Shown one piece after another: positions 1-5,305 of a stretch of 5,426 nt of DNA (position 1 is its first letter; each line of letters opens with the position of its first letter). The stretch covers positions 1 to 5,426 of the forward strand of contig JAOZTO010000196.1 of the NCBI GenBank assembly GCA_029942265.1, given 5' to 3'. Position numbers and translations under genes: made by a program. The notes beneath the pieces were generated by a model. The model did no database searches and had not been told where the DNA came from. It was given only the letters and a program-made list of their open reading frames with translations. Origin of the DNA: Desulfocapsa sp. GTDB taxonomy: Bacteria; Desulfobacterota; Desulfobulbia; Desulfobulbales; Desulfocapsaceae.

Positions 1-11
1 TAATTATGTAA

Positions 12-180
12 GCTTCTACGTAAATATTCGGCTAGCACCCCATCTTCGCTTGATCCGGCCTGTTCACATATGAACTAATATAGTTCACATGCCGGATCAA
101 GCGAACCTGGGCACTATCCAAACATTTACAGTTCAGTGGTTGATCCTATTTTTGAACCGAACCCGAATATTTACGCTTCT
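12..180. repeat. MITE-like palindromic element with flanking direct repeat
   Basis: Non-coding element downstream of dctM. Its ends are a perfect 13-bp inverted repeat, CGTAAATATTCGG at 19-31 and CCGAATATTTACG at 163-175. A second perfect 15-bp inverted repeat lies inside at 45-59 and 91-105. GCTTCT occurs at 12-17, one base outside the left end, and at 175-180, overlapping the last base of the right end, as a short target duplication might. There is no open reading frame of note. No T-run follows the stems on either strand, so it is not a typical intrinsic terminator. The structure is seen directly; calling it a miniature transposable element or a remnant is inference, since no second copy lies in the window. 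Confidence 0.5.
45..105. repeat. 15-bp perfect inverted repeat with palindromic loop
   Basis: TTCGCTTGATCCGGC at 45-59 is the exact reverse complement of 91-105. The 31-nt interval between the arms has its own structure: GTTCA/TGAAC at 62-66 and 71-75, TGAACTA/TAGTTCA at 71-77 and 81-87, and GTTCACAT directly repeated at 62-69 and 83-90. The loop can therefore form alternative small hairpins. In a dctM read-through transcript this would be a stable stem that might protect the mRNA 3' end. That role is inferred. Confidence 0.75.
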
Positions 181-232
181 GCCTGTGATGGCGCTGTAAA
201 AAGGTCAAGTTTAAGATGGCTAAGTAAAAAAG

Positions 233-1561
233 CTAAAACCCGTACAAAGTAGGAAAAAGAACAATAGATGCAAGCACAGCTAGTTGAATTGCAATAAACG
301 GCATAACACCCTTATAAATATCAGTGGTTTTAATTTCTGGCGGACAGACCCCTTTCAAATAAAAGAGAGAAAAACCAAAAGGTGGTGTTAAAAATGATGT
401 TTGCAAATTCATGGCAATAAGGATTGCAAACCACATTGGGTTGATACCAATGGCATCTGCTATGGGAAGAAGTATCGGTACAACAATGTACGATATCTCA
501 ATAAAATCGATAAAAAATCCGAGTAGCATGATGGCAAGCATGGAAAGAATAAGAAAGCCCCATTTTTCACCAGGCAGATTCATCATAAATCCTTCAACAA
601 TTATATCGGCTCCGGTGTAAACAAAAACCATTGAAAAGGCAGTTGCACCAATAAGTATGGCAAATACCATTGCTGTGATTTTGACAGTCTCGTAGCATGA
701 TTCTTGTATAATCTTCAAACTCAGTTTCTTATACATGGCAGCAAGCACCATGGCACCAAGTGCACCCACAGATGCTGATTCCGTAGGAGTTGCAATTCCG
801 GCAAAAATAGAACCCAGAACGAGAATGATCAAAGTCATTGGTGGAACAATGGCAAAGAGAGCGTCCTTGATAGAAGGCTGTTTACTGCCATCCCCAATAT
901 GTATTGGAGGTGCTATTTCAGGCTTTAAGTAACAGATTATTAAAATATACAGAATATAACAGCCAACAAGCACAAGTCCTGGTGCTAACGCTGCTTTAAA
1001 GAGATCACCAACTGGAAGTTGAAAAACATCTCCTAAGATAATCAGTACAATAGAAGGCGGAATAATTTGCCCCAATGTACCAGAGGCACAGATTGTTCCT
1101 GTGGCAAGTTTTTTTGAATAACCGTATTTGAGCATTACAGGAAGAGAGATAACGCCCATTGCCACAACAGACGCTCCAACAACGCCAGTAGATGCTGCAA
1201 GTAAAGTACCTACAATTACAGTACTGATTGCAACTCCGCCACGTATTTTTCCAAACAAAAGGCCCATGGATTCCAAGAGTCTTTCAGCAAGAGCAGATTT
1301 CTGAAGTACAATGCCCATAAGAATAAACAACGGGATAGCCATCATAATGGTGTTATTCATGATGGAATAAATACGAAAAGGCATCATGGAAAACATGAGG
1401 AAGAATTCTTCAGCTACCGCTACAAGGTGAGGATCTGGCAAGAACTCAAGAATTGCTGCTATGGCACCGAAAAACATGGAAACCACACCAAAAGTAAACG
1501 CTACAGGATAGCCCAAAACCAGTAAGGCAAGAGCAGCAAAAAACATTATTATACCGGTCAC
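233..1561 (-). CDS. dctM: TRAP transporter large permease subunit (DctM family)
   Basis: Large membrane subunit of a tripartite ATP-independent periplasmic transporter; in this family it forms the Na+-coupled translocation path for the solute delivered by DctP. It has 442 residues, usual for the family, and is hydrophobic throughout, with about a dozen probable membrane segments. Family signatures are visible: GYSKKLATGT (147-156) leading into GQIIPPS (164-170), ATPTESASVGA (257-267) in the second half, and LTPPFG (391-396) near the end. The two PP/TP-rich motifs are about 220 residues apart, in keeping with the internal two-fold repeat of this fold. The start is GTG at 1561, overlapping the dctQ stop as GTGA; GGGAGG sits 7 nt upstream (1569-1574), so the start is well supported. 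It is the last gene of dctPQM. No clear intrinsic terminator follows the TAG stop. Confidence 0.95.
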   Translation of the reverse strand: MTGIIMFFAALALLVLGYPVAFTFGVVSMFFGAIAAILEFLPDPHLVAVAEEFFLMFSMMPFRIYSIMNNTIMMAIPLFILMGIVLQKSALAERLLESMGLLFGKIRGGVAISTVIVGTLLAASTGVVGASVVAMGVISLPVMLKYGYSKKLATGTICASGTLGQIIPPSIVLIILGDVFQLPVGDLFKAALAPGLVLVGCYILYILIICYLKPEIAPPIHIGDGSKQPSIKDALFAIVPPMTLIILVLGSIFAGIATPTESASVGALGAMVLAAMYKKLSLKIIQESCYETVKITAMVFAILIGATAFSMVFVYTGADIIVEGFMMNLPGEKWGFLILSMLAIMLLGFFIDFIEISYIVVPILLPIADAIGINPMWFAILIAMNLQTSFLTPPFGFSLFYLKGVCPPEIKTTDIYKGVMPFIAIQLAVLASIVLFPTLYGF

Positions 1562-2061
1562 TTGGTAGCCTCCCGGTAAATGCGGATATTTTGAAGAATA
1601 TATCCAATCGCACTGAAAATCAGAAAGGAAAATGCAAGGGGAATCATGGCTTTAACTACCCATCTAAATGGTAGTCCTCCCGGATCTTCAGATATTTCCA
1701 TAACGACAAATGCATCTTTAACAAATTCAAAGGATCCCGTGAAGATCAGCAGAGCAAAAGGAATCAAAAACAAACACGTACCAACTATATTGATTATTGC
1801 TTTTTTCTGTATTGAAAGTTGATCGAAAATAAAATCGACACGAACATGGCCTTCATCTTTAAGTGCAACCCCAATACCGAAAAGGAAAATAACAGAAAAA
1901 AGATGCCACTCCATCTCCTGCATTCCCACCGAAGAGTTACGAAAGACATACCGCATCATCACGTCGAAGGAAACATTCAGTACCATAAGGAATAACAGTA
2001 GGGAAATAATTTTTCCTACCATATCAACTGTTTTTGAGATAAATCGTTCTGTGAGTTCCAT
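1558..2061 (-). CDS. dctQ: TRAP transporter small permease subunit (DctQ family)
   Basis: Small membrane subunit that pairs with DctM in the inner membrane and helps dock the binding protein. It has 167 residues with four probable membrane segments at about 15-36, 52-67, 88-109 and 135-157, as usual for DctQ. Family-like features are RYVF (37-40), the acidic/aromatic stretch QEMEWHLF (48-55), HVRVDFIF (72-79) after the second segment, and the DPGGLPFRW loop (126-134) before the last one. The ATG at 2061 is the first possible start in this frame, and no convincing Shine-Dalgarno precedes it (upstream bases read ACCTTACCAAATTCC). The gene lies 92 nt after dctP, behind a terminator-like hairpin, and overlaps dctM by 4 bp. 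Assignment rests on topology, motifs and position between dctP and dctM. Confidence 0.93.
   Translation of the reverse strand: MELTERFISKTVDMVGKIISLLLFLMVLNVSFDVMMRYVFRNSSVGMQEMEWHLFSVIFLFGIGVALKDEGHVRVDFIFDQLSIQKKAIINIVGTCLFLIPFALLIFTGSFEFVKDAFVVMEISEDPGGLPFRWVVKAMIPLAFSFLIFSAIGYILQNIRIYREATK
1569..1574 (-). promoter_or_regulatory. dctM ribosome binding site
   Basis: GGGAGG on the minus strand lies 7 nt before the GTG start of dctM and inside the end of dctQ. It decides for the GTG at 1561 over the internal ATG six codons in, and indicates that dctM can recruit ribosomes itself as well as by coupling to dctQ. Confidence 0.8.
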
Positions 2062-2084
2062 GGAATTTGGTAAGGTAGATATAT

Positions 2085-2124
2085 AAAAAAAAGCCGCCCT
2101 GTCAAAATAATTCTAACAGGGCGG
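2085..2124 (-). terminator. Terminator-like hairpin between dctP and dctQ
   Basis: Read on the minus strand, CCGCCCTGT (2124-2116) pairs perfectly with ACAGGGCGG (2102-2094) across a 13-nt loop. One C (2093) and then eight T's (2092-2085) follow. This is the form of a Rho-independent terminator, in the direction of dctPQM transcription, starting about 30 nt after the dctP stop and ending about 25 nt before the dctQ start. It is most simply read as a partial terminator or mRNA-stabilising stem that raises dctP output over dctQM. Full termination would need a separate dctQM promoter, and none is evident in the remaining 23 nt. Confidence 0.85.
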
Positions 2125-2153
2125 AATGAGATTACATAAAATTAATCAGGAAC

Positions 2154-3227
2154 TTATTGTTCAAGTTCTATACTGGTTTTGATGTAGTTGTAATCTGAAA
2201 TAATTGTCCATGCTCTGGCTTTTTTCATAAAAGTTTGTTGGGATTCAAGAATTTCTTTGAATTGTGGATCTTTGGCAGCGTACCCAGCAAGAAGTTCGTC
2301 AGAGGCTGCTTTCATAGCTTTTAAAACAGGTACTGGAAAAGTTTTCACTTTAATGTTGGGGAATTCAGTTTTCATCTGTTCCCACGCATTGGCACTGGCT
2401 GCAAAATTTTCATAGTACATATCAGCACTTGCAGTTTTCATAGCAGTTTGAAGTATGGCTTTATGCTCAGGAGAAAGTTTTTCATAAGCACGTTTGTTTA
2501 CAAGAAATTGCATCTCAGATGCTGGTTCATGCCATCCAGTGTAATAGAATGGTGCAACTTTATGAAAACCCATTTTGATATCCATTCCAGGTCCGACCCA
2601 TTCGAGGGCATCAATTGTTCCACGATCAAGAGATGTGTACAATTCTCCAGCTGGGATATTAGTTACGTTTACACCAAGTTTTGCAAATACTTCTCCTGCA
2701 AGACCTGGAATACGCATTTTCAAACCTTTAAGATCCTCAATGGCATTAATTTCTTTTTTGAACCATCCGCCCATCTGTACGCCTGTATTTCCACCAGGAA
2801 AGTTAAGCACATTGAAGCGATCATAGACTTGCTGCATATACTTCATGCCATCATCATAGTAAAACCAGGCATATTGCTCAGCAGTAGTCATTCCGAAAGG
2901 AATCGTTGTAAAGAAGACTGTGGAAATGTCCTTTCCTTTCCAGTAGTAGGATCCACTGTGACCCATCTGATATTGGCCACCTTTGACCATATCAAGGATT
3001 CCAAGAGGTGCCTTGTGTTTTTCTTTTCCTTCAGCTTTAATAATAAAGGTTCCGCCACTCATCTCCTCAACCAGTTTTGCAACTTGTGCCGGTGGAGATG
3101 CCAATGGCGTTAATGTTGATGGCCATGTCATAGCCAGTTTCCATTTTACGGTTTTAGCAGCCATAGCTGGTGTTGCAAGCATGGCAATCGCAGCAGCAGC
3201 GACTACAAATTTTAAACCAAATTTCAT
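2154..3227 (-). CDS. dctP: TRAP transporter periplasmic substrate-binding protein (DctP family, TakP-like)
   Basis: Periplasmic receptor that binds the substrate and hands it to DctQM. It has 357 residues. A Sec signal peptide is clear: MKFGLKF, then a hydrophobic run of Ala, Val, Ile and Leu, and a probable cut after AMA (residue 23). The mature part resembles TakP-type 2-oxoacid receptors as I recall them: GQYQMGHSGSYYWKGKD (84-100), PGGNTGVQMGGWF (144-156), LKGLKMRI (166-173) and LEWVGP (208-213). Gln151, Arg172, Glu209 and Trp210 fall where TakP holds carboxylate and cation; Arg172 is the usual TRAP carboxylate clamp. Substrate is therefore probably a 2-oxo- or hydroxycarboxylate, though related receptors bind other anions. 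ATG at 3227 is preferred because AGGAGGT lies 4 nt upstream; a start seven codons earlier would lengthen the signal peptide and has no comparable site. It leads the dctPQM operon. Confidence 0.95.
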   Translation of the reverse strand: MKFGLKFVVAAAAIAMLATPAMAAKTVKWKLAMTWPSTLTPLASPPAQVAKLVEEMSGGTFIIKAEGKEKHKAPLGILDMVKGGQYQMGHSGSYYWKGKDISTVFFTTIPFGMTTAEQYAWFYYDDGMKYMQQVYDRFNVLNFPGGNTGVQMGGWFKKEINAIEDLKGLKMRIPGLAGEVFAKLGVNVTNIPAGELYTSLDRGTIDALEWVGPGMDIKMGFHKVAPFYYTGWHEPASEMQFLVNKRAYEKLSPEHKAILQTAMKTASADMYYENFAASANAWEQMKTEFPNIKVKTFPVPVLKAMKAASDELLAGYAAKDPQFKEILESQQTFMKKARAWTIISDYNYIKTSIELEQ

Positions 3228-3230
3228 AAT

Positions 3231-3237
3231 ACCTCCT
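3231..3237 (-). promoter_or_regulatory. dctP ribosome binding site
   Basis: AGGAGGT on the minus strand is a perfect anti-16S match, 4 nt (TATT, sharing its first T) before the ATG at 3227. It fixes the dctP start and predicts strong translation of the binding protein. Confidence 0.9.
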
Positions 3238-3266
3238 GATAAAAACAAATAAACTATTTAGAACAA

Positions 3267-3287
3267 CAATCTGTTTATTACAGATTG
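3267..3287 (-). promoter_or_regulatory. Hairpin in dctP leader
   Basis: CAATCTGT (3267-3274) and ACAGATTG (3280-3287) form a perfect 8-bp stem with a 5-nt loop, ending 39 nt before the dctP start codon. On the dctP transcript it is followed by TTGTTCT, not a true T-run, so it is at most a weak attenuator. A leader-stabilising stem or a protein binding site is equally possible. Confidence 0.45.
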
Positions 3288-3311
3288 CTATTCCCGAGTT
3301 GAGACTGAACA

Positions 3312-3329
3312 AACTAACTGCAATTAGTT
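3312..3329. promoter_or_regulatory. Operator-like palindrome upstream of dctP
   Basis: AACTAACTGCAATTAGTT is an 18-bp palindrome in which eight of nine base pairs match (AACTAA, one mismatch, TGCA centre, TTAGTT). It starts 84 bp upstream of the dctP start codon, a usual place for a dimeric regulator to bind. The regulator family cannot be told from the site, and no regulator gene is in the window. Confidence 0.4.
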
Positions 3330-3334
3330 AACAC

Positions 3335-3346
3335 AATATCGATATT
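3335..3346. promoter_or_regulatory. 12-bp perfect palindrome upstream of dctP
   Basis: AATATCGATATT is perfectly self-complementary and lies 5 bp from the 18-bp operator-like palindrome. In A+T-rich sequence a 12-bp palindrome can occur by chance, so a regulatory role is only a suggestion based on its neighbours. Confidence 0.25.
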
Positions 3347-3444
3347 TTACAAGCTTTTTCCTTAAGAAAATTTGACAAATAATATAAAAAAAATTTATAT
3401 CTCTTTATGACAATGATAAAATGTTTGAGAATATAGGTGATCCC

Positions 3445-3466
3445 ATCATTGTAAAATGGCAATGAT
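3445..3466 (-). other. Small hairpin at the folE2 stop codon
   Basis: ATCATTG (3445-3451) pairs with CAATGAT (3460-3466) over an 8-nt loop; the outer arm reaches the last base of the folE2 TGA stop. On the transcript it is followed by GGGATCACC, not T's, so it is not an intrinsic terminator. A further CAATGAT at 3411-3417 could compete for the same arm. Confidence 0.35.
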
Positions 3467-4281
3467 CAGCGAATTTCATTAGAATCAACATAAGCATAAG
3501 CACTATGTTTATGTATGGATTCAAAACTTTCAACACTTGCTGAAAACCATGTTATCTGAGGATCATCAAGGGCAGATAATGCAACTTTACGCACCACATC
3601 TTCAACGAACATCGGGTTGTTGTAAGCTCTTTCCGTAACATATTTTTCATCTGGACGTTTAAGCAATGCCCATAGTTCACAGGATGCCGCATTTTCAATA
3701 AGTTTAATCAGATCTTCCACCCAAATAAATTTCTTAAAAGTAACATTTAAGGCAACTTCTGCTCTCTGATTGTGCGCACCTTGCTCACTGATTTCTTTGG
3801 AACATGGACATAATGTAGTTATGGGAACTTTAACAGAGAGAATAAAACGGGTGTCAGTTCCAACTTCCCCTGTAAAGCTGCATTCATACTCCATCAAACT
3901 TCTGGTTCCTGAGACAGGCGCTTTTTTTTCTACAAAATAAGGGAACGACATTTTTACTCTTGCGCTTGCCGCATGAAGCCCCTCTTTAACTTCAGAAAGA
4001 AGCTCAGGGAAATTACTGACACTTAAGTCGTCTATGTATTTGTTGAGCACAGATGTAAATGTAAGAACGTAACTGTCACGGTATTCTCCTGGCATGCTTG
4101 CCTGGAGTGAAACAGTTGCAACGCTATTTTGTAATCCACCATTCATTTCCCTGATACGCACAGGAACCTGTATAGATTTGATACCAACGGATTTAATTTT
4201 CATTTGTAAAGGTGACAAGCTCGTAAAAAGTTCAAATTGGAGATGGCGTTTATCGTAACTGTCTTGAATTTTTAACACCAA
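3466..4281 (-). CDS. folE2: GTP cyclohydrolase IB (FolE2 / GCYH-IB)
   Basis: Cytosolic enzyme converting GTP to 7,8-dihydroneopterin triphosphate, the first step towards folate and other pterin-derived products such as queuosine. It is the metal-flexible type IB enzyme, unrelated in sequence to FolE. Of 271 residues, typical for the family, the signatures are VGIKSIQVPV (32-41), TTLCPCSKEISEQGAHNQR (155-173) with the conserved Cys158 and Cys160, LKRPDEK (207-213), NPMFVED (222-228) and ESIHKHSAYA (254-263) with His257 and His259. The start is uncertain: TTG at 4281 and GTG at 4278 lie inside the metF end with no Shine-Dalgarno, and ATG at 4203 also has none. The upstream start is preferred because IQDSYDKR (5-12) resembles the usual family N-terminus. 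The 32-bp overlap with metF suggests translational coupling. Confidence 0.95.
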   Translation of the reverse strand: MVLKIQDSYDKRHLQFELFTSLSPLQMKIKSVGIKSIQVPVRIREMNGGLQNSVATVSLQASMPGEYRDSYVLTFTSVLNKYIDDLSVSNFPELLSEVKEGLHAASARVKMSFPYFVEKKAPVSGTRSLMEYECSFTGEVGTDTRFILSVKVPITTLCPCSKEISEQGAHNQRAEVALNVTFKKFIWVEDLIKLIENAASCELWALLKRPDEKYVTERAYNNPMFVEDVVRKVALSALDDPQITWFSASVESFESIHKHSAYAYVDSNEIR

Positions 4282-5137
4282 GCGAATTATATATGTTTAA
4301 GGTTGCTTGGGAAGAGTTAAGCGTGAAAAACTGTATTCCCCTAACACCATTGTCTATAAGATCGCGAACTTGCTCTGTTGCCCAGTGAGTACCAACTTTT
4401 TCAATATACTCATTGTCTCCTGCACGCTCAACCGCTCGTAATAAACGTGCTGGAATCCTGGCTCCGCCGGCAAGCTCTGCTATACGAATCAAACCGCTTT
4501 TGGTACTGACTGGCATAATACCCGCTATATTGGGAACTTTTATCCCTGCAAACTCACATCGTTCGCAGTAATCATAATAATCTCTGTTGTCGAAAAAGAG
4601 TTGCGTTACAATGTAATCGGCACCTGCATCGACCTTTTGTTTTAAATAATCGAGTTCCTGAAGTCGATTAGGTGTTCCGGGATGGCCTTCAGGAAACCCT
4701 GCAACACCGACACACATTTCAGGAAAATGTTTTTTTATATAAGCAACAAGATCTGCTGCATAAGCAAAGCCATCAGCGGGTTCAACGAAATCAGTCAGAT
4801 CTTTTGGTGGATCACCACGAAGTGCAAGAATATTACGAATACCTGCTTGTTGATATTTTTCAAGAATAGTATGTATTTCGGATCGTGTACTTCCAACACA
4901 GGTAAGATGTGAAACCACGGTGATATCAGTTTGTTCCTTGATACGAACAATAAGATCGTGAGTTCTGCTTCTAGTAGTGCCACCAGCACCATATGTTACG
5001 CTAACATAAGATGGGCTAAGGGGCATAAGATTTGAAATTGTTTCAAGAAGACGATCAGCAATAGCATCTTTGTTTGGCGGAAAAAACTCAAAACTAAATG
5101 TAGTTTTCTGTTTTTCCAATAGGTCTTTAACGAGCAT
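4250..5137 (-). CDS. metF: 5,10-methylenetetrahydrofolate reductase (MetF)
   Basis: Cytosolic flavoenzyme reducing 5,10-methylene- to 5-methyltetrahydrofolate, the methyl donor for methionine synthesis; in acetyl-CoA-pathway organisms it can also serve that route. It has 295 residues, against 296 in E. coli, in a single TIM-barrel domain. Motifs in order: FSFEFFPP (14-21) with catalytic Glu17, VSVTYGAGG (45-53), HLTCVGST (77-84), LALRGDPP (104-111) with flavin-side Asp109, GFPEGHP (147-153), KVDAGADYIVTQLFFD (168-183) with Gln179, GIMPVS (206-211) and FFTLN (270-274). ATG at 5137 is chosen because AGGA lies 6 nt upstream and the length then fits the family; a TTG at 5173 would add 12 residues without a ribosome site. 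It overlaps folE2 downstream, giving a folate-related pair. No partner subunit (MetV type) is seen. Confidence 0.97.
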   Translation of the reverse strand: MLVKDLLEKQKTTFSFEFFPPNKDAIADRLLETISNLMPLSPSYVSVTYGAGGTTRSRTHDLIVRIKEQTDITVVSHLTCVGSTRSEIHTILEKYQQAGIRNILALRGDPPKDLTDFVEPADGFAYAADLVAYIKKHFPEMCVGVAGFPEGHPGTPNRLQELDYLKQKVDAGADYIVTQLFFDNRDYYDYCERCEFAGIKVPNIAGIMPVSTKSGLIRIAELAGGARIPARLLRAVERAGDNEYIEKVGTHWATEQVRDLIDNGVRGIQFFTLNSSQATLNIYNSLGVKNSRQLR

Positions 5138-5143
5138 ATAGGA

Positions 5144-5147
5144 TCCT
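5144..5147 (-). promoter_or_regulatory. metF ribosome binding site
   Basis: AGGA on the minus strand lies 6 nt before the ATG at 5137 and supports that start over the upstream TTG at 5173, whose preceding bases (ACTAATAATTA) contain no Shine-Dalgarno. Confidence 0.7.
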
Positions 5148-5282
5148 GTGAAAGAGGGGAGTGGCGCAACCAATAATTATTAGTTAATATTTACTCTTTT
5201 TTTGTTGGTTCGGCAAGTTACAAAATAGTAATGCTGTTCTTATATCTGGTAAAACCAAGGAAAAAGTGATCTTTCTATATCC

Positions 5283-5305
5283 ATTTACATTTTTTCAGTG
5301 TAAAT
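5283..5305. promoter_or_regulatory. Inverted repeat upstream of metF
   Basis: ATTTACA (5283-5289) and TGTAAAT (5299-5305) are separated by 9 nt, a geometry seen in sites for dimeric regulators. It lies about 145-168 bp upstream of the metF start and may overlap a promoter, since TTTACA on the minus strand is a 5-of-6 match to a -35 box. The match length is modest for A+T-rich DNA. Confidence 0.25.

Larger units (their letters stand above)
3228..3465. other. A+T-rich intergenic leader between folE2 and dctP
   Basis: This 238-bp stretch carries no plausible gene. It holds the dctP ribosome binding site, the three palindromes listed separately and an A/T tract with hairpin potential (ATATAAA at 3382-3388, TTTATAT at 3394-3400). 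It must contain the dctP promoter if dctPQM is an independent operon, but I find no convincing -35/-10 pair. TTGTCA-like -35 matches on the minus strand (3413-3408, 3378-3373) lack a well-spaced -10. No intrinsic terminator with a T-run immediately follows folE2. Confidence 0.6.

Noticed and set aside
187..232. Imperfect 18-bp direct repeat (187-204 and 215-232, 14 of 18 identical)
   Set aside because: The similarity is mostly GATGGC plus an A-run and could be chance. It may mark an element edge but proves nothing alone.
411..932. Two plus-strand open frames (411-620, 735-932) opposite dctM
   Set aside because: Both are antisense to a well-supported dctM and have no family features or ribosome sites that would outweigh it.
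2448..3113. 221-codon plus-strand open frame opposite dctP
   Set aside because: It lies wholly antisense to a clear dctP gene; its translation is rich in Cys, His, Phe and Ser and has no recognisable motifs. It is a shadow of the coding strand.
3372..3401. Plus-strand TTGACA with a TATATC/TTATAT about 17-18 nt downstream
   Set aside because: It would fire towards folE2 antisense, with no gene to serve. The -10 match is poor and the tract is almost pure A/T, so chance is likely.
3228..3465. Sigma-54 promoter for dctP, as known for some dct genes
   Set aside because: The only TTGCA (minus strand, about 3324-3319) lacks the GG doublet 12 nt upstream needed for a -24 element.
4672..4992. Short open frames on both strands inside metF
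   Set aside because: They overlap conserved metF codons in other frames and lack recognisable motifs.
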